64,000 nucleotides of DNA, from positions 186,001 to 250,000 of the forward strand of contig SVFK01000001.1 of NCBI GenBank assembly GCA_015056915.1, read 5' to 3'. Below are positions 19,300-26,989 of the stretch, in pieces; the stretch's first letter is position 1, and each line of letters starts with the position of its first letter. The DNA comes from Lachnospiraceae bacterium. Lineage in GTDB: Bacteria; Bacillota; Clostridia; Lachnospirales; Lachnospiraceae. The notes under the pieces were generated by a model. That model was given only the letters and a program-made list of their open reading frames with translations. It did no database searches and was not told the DNA's origin. The translations under genes and the position numbers were made by a program.

Positions 19300-19887
19300 C
19301 TAAACTGTCAATGCAGGCTCATAAATCCGAAGCAATTCTTCTCCCGCCTTCACCCGCTCCCTCCGGGCAACTGCAATCTCATAATTTCTGTTGGTTTCTA
19401 AAGCGACCACAATTGCCGTATCCACGCCTTCCTTTTGCAGTCCCTCCACATCATATTCCAACAGAAGCTTCCCCTTACTTACAATTTCATTTTGTATCAC
19501 ATGAAGCCGATAGTACACATTGTGTAGCTCATCCTTTGTTTCTCCTGCACGAAGCAGTAGCTCCACACCGGAATCCATTTGTAACAGCATTGCATTTCCC
19601 ATAGGGTATAGCTTTGTTATTTTACCAGAAGCAGGCGCATAAACAGCTCCCCGCTCAGGTTGAATCAGAACCCCACGGCCAATCCCCTCGTCAAATCCGC
19701 ACACAATTCCTGTAGCCGGACTGCAGATTTCCCATCCGGCAGAGATTCGCTTGACAGCCTCCTTTTCATCGACGCGACTGTCCGCATCAACGGTCATCCA
19801 CTTTACACTTCTGCCCAGCCAAAAGCCTCCCATAAGTGCTACAAAAACGATAACTCCCGCCAAATAGATACTGATTGTAATGCTCAT
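19300..19887 (-). CDS. Membrane-anchored EIIA(Glc)-like domain protein lacking both active-site histidines
   Basis: 195 residues. One N-terminal transmembrane helix (about 4-26) is followed by a domain matching the PTS glucose-type EIIA fold: SPATGIV, GRGVLIQPERGAVYAPASGK, MDSGVELLL, and a C-terminal AIVVALETNRNY. In real EIIA the phosphate is carried by His in LLIHxGL with a supporting His in TKHAIG. Here those positions read LLLRAGE (Arg113) and PMGNAML (Asn98). It therefore cannot be a phosphocarrier by the known mechanism and may be a sensor, scaffold or sugar-binding derivative. It lies upstream of GH43 on the same strand, consistent with carbohydrate sensing, but that is inference. SD AAAGGAG is rather far (about 15 nt) from the ATG. 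Confidence 0.75.
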   Translation of the reverse strand: MSITISIYLAGVIVFVALMGGFWLGRSVKWMTVDADSRVDEKEAVKRISAGWEICSPATGIVCGFDEGIGRGVLIQPERGAVYAPASGKITKLYPMGNAMLLQMDSGVELLLRAGETKDELHNVYYRLHVIQNEIVSKGKLLLEYDVEGLQKEGVDTAIVVALETNRNYEIAVARRERVKAGEELLRIYEPALTV

Positions 19888-19989
19888 AACAATGTCCCAA
19901 CTCTCCTTTTACTCATTTAGAAGGCATTCCTTTTTTATATCATATTTTTTGCAAAATGTAAGAAAATATGCGCCAAAAGCAAAAATTCA

Positions 19990-20019
19990 TTGACATTACA
20001 ACAAGCTAAATGATATACT
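19990..20019 (+). promoter_or_regulatory. Promoter upstream of the cold-shock gene
   Basis: -35 TTGACA at 19990-19995, 18-bp spacer, -10 TATACT at 20014-20019. Transcription from here would give a leader of about 155 nt. A weaker candidate (TTGTCC-17-AATACT, 20113-20141) lies after the hairpin and could drive the gene separately. Confidence 0.75.
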
Positions 20020-20050
20020 TACAAGGTATTCTAAATGAAAGTCATTGATC

Positions 20051-20114
20051 TCACATATTTTTGTAAGTCATTGTTACTTTTCGATGATGGTTTACAAAAA
20101 TATGTGATTTTTTT
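20051..20114 (+). terminator. Terminator-like hairpin in the cold-shock leader
   Basis: Exact 16-bp arms TCACATATTTTTGTAA (20051-20066) and TTACAAAAATATGTGA (20092-20107), 25-nt loop, followed at once by TTTTTTT. It lies between the strong promoter and the coding start, so it could attenuate the leader or end a separate small RNA of roughly 85 nt. Confidence 0.75.
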
Positions 20115-20180
20115 GTCCTACGTTTTGGAATCACTAATACTAAAACGGGCTCTTGTCCCTATCTCAAAGGAGGTACCACA

Positions 20181-20396
20181 ATGAATAACGGTACAGTAAA
20201 ATGGTTTAACGCACAGAAGGGTTACGGTTTCATCACTAACGATGCAAACGGCGAAGAAGTATTCGTTCACTTTTCTGCAATCAACGCAGAAGGCTTTAAG
20301 TCTTTAGAAGAAGGTCAGAAGGTTACCTTCGATACTGAGTGCGATCCTCAGAACAGCAGCAAAATCCGCGCTACCAACGTAACTGTTGTAGCTTAA
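20181..20396 (+). CDS. csp: Cold-shock protein (CspA family RNA chaperone)
   Basis: 71 residues, a single OB-fold cold-shock domain. RNP1 (KGYGFIT) and RNP2 (VFVHFSAI) nucleic-acid-binding motifs are both intact, with the usual N-terminal [11 protein letters not shown]. Binds single-stranded RNA and melts secondary structure. SD AAAGGAGG precedes the ATG. Monocistronic, between its own promoter and a strong terminator. The long structured leader is typical of cold-shock genes. Confidence 0.97.
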   Translation: MNNGTVKWFNAQKGYGFITNDANGEEVFVHFSAINAEGFKSLEEGQKVTFDTECDPQNSSKIRATNVTVVA

Positions 20397-20408
20397 TAGC
20401 AGATTTTC

Positions 20409-20437
20409 AAGCCGGCTTAATAAGCCGGCTTTTTTTC
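20409..20437 (+). terminator. Terminator of the cold-shock gene
   Basis: AAGCCGGCTTA / TAAGCCGGCTT stem followed by a run of T residues. Confidence 0.93.
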
Positions 20438-20465
20438 TAAGCATTTTCTTTGCTATTACCATATA

Positions 20466-20494
20466 TTGACATTTTTTTCCAGCCAGGCTATGAT
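20466..20494 (+). promoter_or_regulatory. mntP promoter
   Basis: -35 TTGACA at 20466-20471, 17-bp spacer, -10 TATGAT at 20489-20494. The leader is only about 40 nt, too short for a yybP-ykoY manganese riboswitch. Confidence 0.85.
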
Positions 20495-20541
20495 ATCTTA
20501 TTGCCTGTAGGTTTCTATTTTGTTTAACAGGGAGATTTCGT

Positions 20542-21105
20542 ATGAGTTTAATCAGCTTATTTTTTATTGCCGTAGGGCTGTCCATGGATGCCTTTGCCGT
20601 ATCAGTCTGTAAAGGTCTTGCCATAAAGAAAATCAATATAAAAAAAGCCTGCATTGCAGGACTATGGTTTGGAGGCTTTCAGGCACTTATGCCCCTTTTA
20701 GGCTATCTGCTCGGCAGTCAATTCAAACAGTATATTATAGCAATCGATCATTGGATTGCATTTGTGTTTTTAGGTCTAATCGGAATAACCATGATACGAG
20801 AAGCACTGTCAAAGGAGGAATTGGAAGACACCAACGCCTCCCTTGACTGCAAAACTATGTTTGTACTTGCCATCGCCACAAGCATTGATGCTTTGGCTGT
20901 AGGAGTCACCTTTGCTTTCCTGCACGTGGATATTATTCCTGCCGTAGCTTTTATCGGCACAATCACCTTTATACTCTCCGCCATCGGCGTCAAGGTCGGA
21001 AATGTATTTGGCGTAAAATACAAAGCCAAAGCCGAGCTGGCAGGAGGTATTATTTTGATTCTAATGGGTATCAAGATACTCCTTGAGCACCTTGGAATTC
21101 TATAA
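20542..21105 (+). CDS. mntP: MntP-type manganese efflux pump
   Basis: 187 residues, six predicted transmembrane helices in two related halves. Each half holds an intramembrane acidic motif: [14 protein letters not shown] near residue 16 and [14 protein letters not shown] near 112, the hallmark of MntP (YebN/DUF204). Exports Mn(II) and protects against manganese overload. Own sigma-A promoter, SD AGGGAG. Its stop overlaps the convergent GH105 stop by 6 bp. No Mn-responsive element was recognised. Confidence 0.93.
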   Translation: MSLISLFFIAVGLSMDAFAVSVCKGLAIKKINIKKACIAGLWFGGFQALMPLLGYLLGSQFKQYIIAIDHWIAFVFLGLIGITMIREALSKEELEDTNASLDCKTMFVLAIATSIDALAVGVTFAFLHVDIIPAVAFIGTITFILSAIGVKVGNVFGVKYKAKAELAGGIILILMGIKILLEHLGIL

Positions 21106-22239
21106 CATTCTTCTCATTTCCGTATAAGCCAATAACAAAGGTCCGACACCCTTGGCATCATCCTCTACCACCGGTTCTGACATATAGTATTCAAAGCTAC
21201 CGTCACGGCGGATATTGTCCGCAGGTCCAAGTCCTGCCACCATACAGATTCCGCCCAGACTCAAATGTCCATCCTTTTCCTGCAGATATTTATCACAGAC
21301 ACCATGAAATGCCTTTAACGCTGGTTCACGATAGGATGTCGGCAGGAAGCCGAGACGTACACCCTTCAGCATACAATATGCCATAATCGAGCTGCCGCTT
21401 GTCTCTAAATAATTGGGCTCTTTTCCTCCAAGAGCAGGCAGCTGATACCACAAACCGCTCTCGTCCTGAAATTGCAGCATAGAGTCTATCATGTCCACAA
21501 ACACCTGCTTCAGGTTATCATATTCTACCTGATATTCTTCTCCCGGCTCACATTTATTCAGCGTATCCAAAAGCGCCATGGAATACCAGCCCAGAGCACG
21601 CAACCAGAAATTTTGTGACAATCCGGTCTCTTTATCACACCAGAATATTTCCTTGGAAGCATCATATCCATGATAATACAAGCCTGTTTTCTCATCACGC
21701 AGATATTTCACCACGTTGGCAAACTGACTGAAAATGTCCCCATAATTCTTTTTATTGTTGAATTTGGTCTCGTACTCCATATAAAAGGGCTGACCCATAT
21801 ACATACCATCCAACCACACCTGATTGGGATATATCTTCTTGTGCCAGAAATTGCCCTCAGCAGTTCTGGGCTGTGTCTGCACCTGACTGTATATTAAATC
21901 AATGGCCTTGCGGTATTTCTCCTTGCCGTTCAACTCATATAAAGCAAACAAAGTTTTACCGGCATTTACATTATCGATATTGTATTCCTCCACAGAATAT
22001 CCCTTAATGGAACCGTCCTCCAGCACTCTGTGGTCGATAAAGGCATCTGCGAATTCATAGTATTTCTTCTCACCGGTCGCCTGATAAATCTCCAACAGGG
22101 CAAGAATCATACATCCATCAATATAATTCCAACCAGCAACCTTTCCCGAGCGTGCCTTTTCAATATTCCAAGCCGGAACATCAAGAGTGCTCTTCTCAAT
22201 CAGTTCGTCAATATATCTTTCAAATATGGGCATCTGCAT
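21100..22239 (-). CDS. Glycoside hydrolase family 105, unsaturated (rhamno)galacturonyl hydrolase
   Basis: 379 residues, cytoplasmic alpha/alpha-barrel of the YteR/YesR family. Typical motifs include [28 protein letters not shown], the catalytic-region [12 protein letters not shown] (Asp is the expected proton donor), [14 protein letters not shown] and [12 protein letters not shown]. These enzymes remove the unsaturated galacturonic acid left by pectate or rhamnogalacturonan lyases, so the host can process pectin oligosaccharides. SD GGAGG 8 nt before the ATG. A perfect cre box overlaps the transcription start, so CcpA-mediated catabolite repression is expected. Confidence 0.94.
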   Translation of the reverse strand: MQMPIFERYIDELIEKSTLDVPAWNIEKARSGKVAGWNYIDGCMILALLEIYQATGEKKYYEFADAFIDHRVLEDGSIKGYSVEEYNIDNVNAGKTLFALYELNGKEKYRKAIDLIYSQVQTQPRTAEGNFWHKKIYPNQVWLDGMYMGQPFYMEYETKFNNKKNYGDIFSQFANVVKYLRDEKTGLYYHGYDASKEIFWCDKETGLSQNFWLRALGWYSMALLDTLNKCEPGEEYQVEYDNLKQVFVDMIDSMLQFQDESGLWYQLPALGGKEPNYLETSGSSIMAYCMLKGVRLGFLPTSYREPALKAFHGVCDKYLQEKDGHLSLGGICMVAGLGPADNIRRDGSFEYYMSEPVVEDDAKGVGPLLLAYTEMRRML

Positions 22240-22257
22240 CCTTCATTCCTCCGTGTA

Positions 22258-22271
22258 TGTAAACGCTTACA
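22258..22271. promoter_or_regulatory. cre box (catabolite-responsive element) for GH105
   Basis: TGTAAACGCTTACA, a perfect palindrome matching the TGWAARCGYTWNCW consensus for CcpA. It lies just downstream of the -10 element, a position that represses transcription. Confidence 0.9.
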
Positions 22272-22277
22272 TTTACT

Positions 22278-22306
22278 ATTTTACACAGCTTCACATATTT
22301 CGTCAA
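22278..22306 (-). promoter_or_regulatory. GH105 promoter
   Basis: Minus strand: -35 TTGACG at 22306-22301, 17-bp spacer, -10 TAAAAT at 22283-22278. Confidence 0.85.
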
Positions 22307-22335
22307 TGGATGTTTCTGCCCATTTCCAACCGGAC

Positions 22336-23517
22336 TTATCGTGTAAACATTGCTTTCTCACTATTAAATATTTTGGTTAACACAAAGCTAAGAATTCCTG
22401 TACAAAGAATATTGGCCAAAATAGTAATGCCCACCTGTAAGGGTTCATAGGTAAAGGAGAAAATACCATTCATACACATCACGCTATTATATAAGGGAAT
22501 CACAAAGCTGTATATGGGTCTTACCATATCACCGCCAAACATAGGAAGCAAACTGATAAACATTACCACAATCATCAGCGGAGACACTGCAGTTCCTGCT
22601 TCCTTAATACTCTTGGAGAACGCGGAAATCACTGAGATTATCGATACCAATACCAATACCGTAGATAAAATAATTCCCAACAGCATTACAAAATCCGTCA
22701 CACCGTACACTGCAGTATCAATGCCGGTTGTCTCACCGCCCATCAGCTGGGGTAGCGACAGAAAGGTTCCCAAAAAGCTGGATATTCCTGAAAGCAAAGC
22801 AATAATACTTAAGCTGAATACTTTTCCCAAGGCCAGAGAGCTTCTCTTCATAGGTGTTACAAGCAAGGTTGCAATCGTACCACGCTCCTTCTCACCTGCG
22901 ATGGATTCCGGCGCCACGGAAATACAACCGCTATAGAGAAATATCATCAACAGCATAGGCAGCATCATAGAAAACATCATCGCTGTCAAATCTCTGTCAG
23001 TTGCACAGTCATAATCCTTATCTCCCACATTGACATCCAGTTTATTGGCAAGAGTGTTTTCATATTCAGACAACATGTTGCGCACTGCATCATACATCAA
23101 ATCAGACTGCGTCTCCGTGGAATTATAATAGATTTCCACATTAGGAGCAGCCGTACCCGAAGTTACATCATACTCCTGCACAGCCTGCAGAAAATTCTCA
23201 GGAAAAATCACCAGCACATCTGCTTCCTTATCCTGAATACTCTGCTTTACCGTCTCCGCCTCCTCTGCATCAATCTCGGTCCATTCCGCAGACAAAGCAA
23301 CAAGCGCCTCCTCCATTTCCTCCGGCATATTCTGCACATAGGCACTTGCCACATAACTATCATCCGGCAAAAATTCCTTCATCATGGTATTTCCCATAAA
23401 GGTATAAAGCACATATATCATTAAACCGGGCATTAGAATCGTGGTAAACACCATCCTCTTATCCCTAAAGAACCTTGCCAATTCCTTTTTCATAATTGTT
23501 AATGTATTATTTTTCAT
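22336..23517 (-). CDS. ABC-2 type exporter permease (NatB-like)
   Basis: 393 residues from the ATG at 23517 (SD GAGGG, 8 nt upstream; an earlier in-frame start at 23571 would lie deep in the preceding gene). A basic N-terminus MKKELARFFRDKRMVF leads to a first helix. A large extracellular domain (about 45-200) follows, then a cluster of membrane helices including VAPESIAGEKERGTIATLLVTPMKR, the cytoplasmic coupling motif of NatB-type ABC-2 permeases. It pairs with the ATPase upstream, overlapping its end by 11 bp. Substrate unknown; NatAB relatives export Na+ or drugs. Confidence 0.9.
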   Translation of the reverse strand: MKNNTLTIMKKELARFFRDKRMVFTTILMPGLMIYVLYTFMGNTMMKEFLPDDSYVASAYVQNMPEEMEEALVALSAEWTEIDAEEAETVKQSIQDKEADVLVIFPENFLQAVQEYDVTSGTAAPNVEIYYNSTETQSDLMYDAVRNMLSEYENTLANKLDVNVGDKDYDCATDRDLTAMMFSMMLPMLLMIFLYSGCISVAPESIAGEKERGTIATLLVTPMKRSSLALGKVFSLSIIALLSGISSFLGTFLSLPQLMGGETTGIDTAVYGVTDFVMLLGIILSTVLVLVSIISVISAFSKSIKEAGTAVSPLMIVVMFISLLPMFGGDMVRPIYSFVIPLYNSVMCMNGIFSFTYEPLQVGITILANILCTGILSFVLTKIFNSEKAMFTR

Positions 23518-24286
23518 GTGTATAGCCCTCATATATTTCAAAGAATTTGTCTTCCAGAGTTTTCTCTGCACAAAGAGTCTCTAGCTTATCGCATACCGCC
23601 ATCTGACCGTCAACAATGATTCCTACGCGATCACATATTTTTTCTACCAGGGTGAAAATGTGGGTCGACACAATTATAGTCTTGCCCTGCTCCTTCAAAT
23701 CCAACAGAAAATCGGTAACCACCTTAGCCGTCAGAATATCCAGTCCGTTAGTAGGCTCATCAAAAATAATAATGTCCGGATCATGTACCAGTGAGATTAC
23801 CAGAGATGCCTTCTGCTTCATACCCGTGGACAAATCTCCCACCTTGACCTCTGCAAATTCATGAATGCCGAAACGTTCAAACAGCATCTTCTTTCGCTCG
23901 TCGCGCACCTCGACCGGCACTCCATGCAAATCAGAAAAGAAATCAAATAAATAATTAGGGGTAAAAAATTCTTCCAGCTTCAATTCACTTGTTAAAAAAC
24001 CAATTTTGCCACGTACTTCCTGAGGAGCCCCCGTCACGCTGGCACCTCCGATTACTGCATCACCGCTGTCAGGCTTAATCAATGTTGCCAGTATACGCAG
24101 CGTTGTGGTCTTACCTGCTCCGTTAGGTCCCAGTAGACCAAACACCTCTCCCTTATAAGCAGTAAAGCTCAAATGATTCACTGCTACTCTTTTCTTTTCT
24201 TTGGTCTGCTCCAGCCTTTGCTGCTTGGCAGATAAGGTAAATGTTTTGCACAAATCCTTTACCTGTAAAATCTCCTCCATCTTCAT
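23507..24286 (-). CDS. ABC exporter ATPase (NatA-like)
   Basis: 259 residues from the ATG at 24286, preceded by AAAGGAAGGGAG; an in-frame TTG 21 nt upstream is less likely. Walker A GLLGPNGAGKTTT, Q-loop, signature LSTGMKQKASL, Walker B IIIFDEPTNGLD and H-loop STHIF are all present. The LSTGMKQK signature is typical of NatA/DRA-type exporters. Energises the ABC-2 permease encoded immediately downstream. Middle gene of the TraX-NatA-NatB operon. Confidence 0.94.
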   Translation of the reverse strand: MKMEEILQVKDLCKTFTLSAKQQRLEQTKEKKRVAVNHLSFTAYKGEVFGLLGPNGAGKTTTLRILATLIKPDSGDAVIGGASVTGAPQEVRGKIGFLTSELKLEEFFTPNYLFDFFSDLHGVPVEVRDERKKMLFERFGIHEFAEVKVGDLSTGMKQKASLVISLVHDPDIIIFDEPTNGLDILTAKVVTDFLLDLKEQGKTIIVSTHIFTLVEKICDRVGIIVDGQMAVCDKLETLCAEKTLEDKFFEIYEGYTHEK

Positions 24287-24319
24287 ACTCCCTTCCTTTG
24301 TTTTCAAAATATAGCGGTA

Positions 24320-25120
24320 CTATCCTGCCGGATAACCACTGATTCCCATGATTACGCTAATCACATAGATTATCAACAAATGCAATGGGTAGAACACATA
24401 AAATATGTATTTCAGCTTAAGCCCTCTTGTTCCGTTATAAAATGCAATCGGTAGAAATGCCAATGATGCCGGCATTTCCCACAAAAAGGAAATAGCACCT
24501 GCCACAAGCTGTACAAACCGATTCCTGCGGAAGATGTATACCACCATGATGCAGATAACACCCTTGGCTCCGTAATCTGTTTTCAGCAGTTCAGCCAGCC
24601 CAAGCCCTGCCACCAATGTTGCACCGTAGGCCAGAAGTTGTAGCAATCCATTCCAATCCGTCCGCTCTATAAAGTCAAAGCATAGCATTGTCAATAAGCC
24701 AATCAGTAACGTAAAAAAGATGTTCTGATAGGCAAATTCCAGTATCTGTCCTTTAAATACCAAATCAAAGGGAATCTCCGAAAGCAATGCAAAGACCGCC
24801 ATCCGCAGTACATATTTCTCCTTACTGCGAGTTCTCTGAAAGCCCTCCACTATCAGGAAAACAAAAATAGGAAAAGCAATTCTGCCTATCTTGCGCATTA
24901 CAAGATAACCATAATACAATTCTGCATTTTCCTGAAGCCAGATACTGGCAGCCATCCCTCCTGCGGATGCAATATCCATAAAGCCTCTTGCCATCATAAG
25001 TCTGCCCAGGATTCCGGCACCCACATGATCAATTAGCATGGTTATCAATGCTATCAGCTTCAAAGAGCTGCCGCTAAGTCCTCTCTTTTGTTCCGATTGT
25101 TCAGTTATAACAGTATTCAT
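24320..25120 (-). CDS. TraX-family membrane protein
   Basis: 266 residues with about eight hydrophobic helices. Motifs of the TraX family are visible: SSLKLIALITMLIDHVGAG, RKIGRIAFPIFVFLIVEGF, EIPFDLVF, and KYIFYVFYPLHLLIIY near the C-terminus. In F plasmids TraX acetylates pilin. Chromosomal Firmicute members have no known substrate, and the fold resembles membrane acyltransferases. First gene of an operon with an ABC exporter 33 bp downstream, so it may modify something that the exporter handles (inference). SD GAGGG precedes the ATG. Confidence 0.9.
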   Translation of the reverse strand: MNTVITEQSEQKRGLSGSSLKLIALITMLIDHVGAGILGRLMMARGFMDIASAGGMAASIWLQENAELYYGYLVMRKIGRIAFPIFVFLIVEGFQRTRSKEKYVLRMAVFALLSEIPFDLVFKGQILEFAYQNIFFTLLIGLLTMLCFDFIERTDWNGLLQLLAYGATLVAGLGLAELLKTDYGAKGVICIMVVYIFRRNRFVQLVAGAISFLWEMPASLAFLPIAFYNGTRGLKLKYIFYVFYPLHLLIIYVISVIMGISGYPAG

Positions 25121-25132
25121 ATTCGCCCTCGC

Positions 25133-25152
25133 TGTATTAACTAGTTAATACA
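25133..25152. promoter_or_regulatory. 20-bp perfect palindromic operator of the TraX-ABC operon
   Basis: TGTATTAACTAGTTAATACA is its own reverse complement. It overlaps the -10 element and lies 12 bp before the TraX start codon. Size and TTAACTAGTTAA core fit a dimeric winged-helix repressor (MarR-like) or a TetR-type site. No such regulator is encoded next to it. Confidence 0.8.
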
Positions 25153-25178
25153 ATAATGCATTTTTATACATTTGTCAA
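25150..25178 (-). promoter_or_regulatory. TraX-ABC operon promoter
   Basis: Minus strand: -35 TTGACA at 25178-25173, 17-bp spacer, -10 TATTGT at 25155-25150, partly covered by the palindromic operator. Confidence 0.8.
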
Positions 25179-25240
25179 TGCAATAATATGCACGTTTTTC
25201 TTTTCTAACGTTCATTTGACGTTCCGAGACAGGATATCTG

Positions 25241-25939
25241 TCATCCTACCTTATAGCCATTGCCCCATACCACTTTCAAATATCGAGGTTTCTTGGGATT
25301 ACACTCGATTTTCTCTCGAATGTGGCGGATATGGACTGCCACAGTGTTGTCCACACCGATTGCCTGCATATGCCAGATAGATTCATAAATCTGACTGATA
25401 GACAATACCTTTCCTCTTTGCTGTACCAGTAGGCGCAAAATCTTGTATTCAATAGGAGTCAATCTGACCTCCCTGCTATCTACAGTAACCGTTCGGTTTC
25501 TGTCGTTAATCTCCAAATCACCCACTCTGTAGATGCGGTCAATATTGGCGCATACATTTTTCAGCTGCATATATCTGCGCAGCTGGGAATTCACCCGTGC
25601 CAAAATTTCCAAGGGATTGCAGCCCCATACTACGTAATCATCAGCCCCTGCGTCCAAGGCCATAATTTTAACCTCTTCTGCAGCCTGTGTAGACACCACC
25701 ATAATCGGAATACTGCTTTGCTCCCTAATATATGTAATCAATTCGATACCATGCAACCAATCACCCTCACGGGATTCCACATCCATCAATACCATCTGCA
25801 CATCTGTGGTGCGTAGCATTTCCACTACTGTCTGTAAGTCACAGGCTACATGCACATGAATATCCTCTGTCACAAACAGAGGTCGCATTATTTCCGCAAT
25901 ATTGCTATTATTATTAAAAACCATGATATTTCTTCCCAT
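25241..25939 (-). CDS. OmpR-family response regulator with atypical receiver
   Basis: 232 residues from the ATG at 25939 (GGAGGGG just upstream; an in-frame ATG at 25963 is possible). The receiver (1-115) keeps the phosphoacceptor Asp53 (LMDVES) and Ser/Thr83-84. But the acidic Mg-binding pair is replaced (VFNNNSN), and the invariant lysine segment KPF reads WGC (105-107) in GADDYVVWGCNPLEILARV. The C-terminal winged-helix domain is normal (LTPIEYKILRLLVQQRGKVLS, then VAVHIRHIREKI and VWGNGYKVG). No histidine kinase is adjacent. It probably works without standard phosphorylation; targets unknown. Confidence 0.88.
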   Translation of the reverse strand: MGRNIMVFNNNSNIAEIMRPLFVTEDIHVHVACDLQTVVEMLRTTDVQMVLMDVESREGDWLHGIELITYIREQSSIPIMVVSTQAAEEVKIMALDAGADDYVVWGCNPLEILARVNSQLRRYMQLKNVCANIDRIYRVGDLEINDRNRTVTVDSREVRLTPIEYKILRLLVQQRGKVLSISQIYESIWHMQAIGVDNTVAVHIRHIREKIECNPKKPRYLKVVWGNGYKVG

Positions 25940-26104
25940 ATACCCCTCCTGTATCCTTGCCATAGCCTGTCAATTACCACCAACAGGACAGCCTATTCTT
26001 TCACGCAGTACACCATCTTATATATTAATATTCAATAACATACCTAATTACTGCATATTTTCTGCAAATAATTTCTTAATTTTTTATAAACTGCATCCCC
26101 TGAA

Positions 26105-26145
26105 CAAAAAACACCCTACAAAGTAATAAACTACTTTGCAGGGTG
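26105..26145 (-). terminator. Terminator of truA
   Basis: Minus strand: CACCCTGCAAAGTA / TACTTTGTAGGGTG stem (one G-U) followed by TTTTTT. Confidence 0.92.
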
Positions 26146-26202
26146 AAAGGTTTCATCTTTTACAAATTTATTTGTTTCTATTTTTCTCTAAAATAAAGAG
26201 AG

Positions 26203-26940
26203 TTAATAATACACTTCCATAAGAGTAAGCCCTTTTGCAGGAACCAAGGGACCCGCTTTTTCCCGGTCGCATGCATTTAAAACATCTGTCATGCTCTCGG
26301 GCATTCTCTGCCCCATGCCAACCTCCAACAAGGTCCCCATGAGAATTCTAATCATATGGTGCAAAAAGCCATTTCCCACAAAAGTAAAGGTAAGTAAGTC
26401 TCCCTCTTCTTTAATGGAAATCTCATCAATTCTCCTAACGGTGGACTTTTTCCCTTTTTTAGCAGAGGTAAAGGATTTAAAATCATGCTCCCCCAAAAGC
26501 AACTCCGCTGCCTTGCGCATTGCAGCCAAGTCCAACGCTTCCGGTATCTCAAGGGCATATCTTCGCCAAAACACATTTGGAATCTTGCTGTTTATGATAC
26601 GATAGCAGTAGCATTTCCCGCAAGCATTCAATCTGCTATGAAAACGCGGTGCCGCCTCGCTCACCTCTATTACCGCAATATCCTCCGGCAGGTATCTATT
26701 GCAATAGGATAAGATTTCATCCACAGGCATTTGGCTGTTTGTATGAAAATTGACCACCTGTCCACAGGCATGTACACCTGCATCAGTTCTGCCGCTTGCC
26801 GATATTTCAATGGGCTCGTTACACATTTTTCCAAGAAGTGCCTCCAGCTTACCCTGAATGGTATTGCCTGAGGAGGTCTGGCGCTGCCATCCCTGATATC
26901 TGGTTCCCTCATACTGCAGCAGCATTCTGATATTACGCAT
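26203..26940 (-). CDS. truA: tRNA pseudouridine(38-40) synthase TruA
   Basis: 245 residues, the family's usual length. N-terminal RMLLQYEGTRYQGWQRQ and the catalytic Asp in ASGRTDAGVHACGQV are diagnostic; NGFLHHMIRILMGTLLEVG is the conserved C-terminal motif. Converts uridines 38-40 of the tRNA anticodon arm to pseudouridine. Lies 49 bp after the AI-2E-type transporter gene and is closed by a strong terminator, so it is the last gene of that cluster. Confidence 0.97.
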   Translation of the reverse strand: MRNIRMLLQYEGTRYQGWQRQTSSGNTIQGKLEALLGKMCNEPIEISASGRTDAGVHACGQVVNFHTNSQMPVDEILSYCNRYLPEDIAVIEVSEAAPRFHSRLNACGKCYCYRIINSKIPNVFWRRYALEIPEALDLAAMRKAAELLLGEHDFKSFTSAKKGKKSTVRRIDEISIKEEGDLLTFTFVGNGFLHHMIRILMGTLLEVGMGQRMPESMTDVLNACDREKAGPLVPAKGLTLMEVYY

Positions 26941-26989
26941 GTATCATTCTCCCGTTTTCTGAATCCCTGATTCCTGTTCCCAGCACAAT

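Noticed and set aside
20438..20541. Possible yybP-ykoY manganese riboswitch before mntP
   Set aside because: The predicted transcript leader is only about 40 nt, too short, and no conserved loop motifs were seen.
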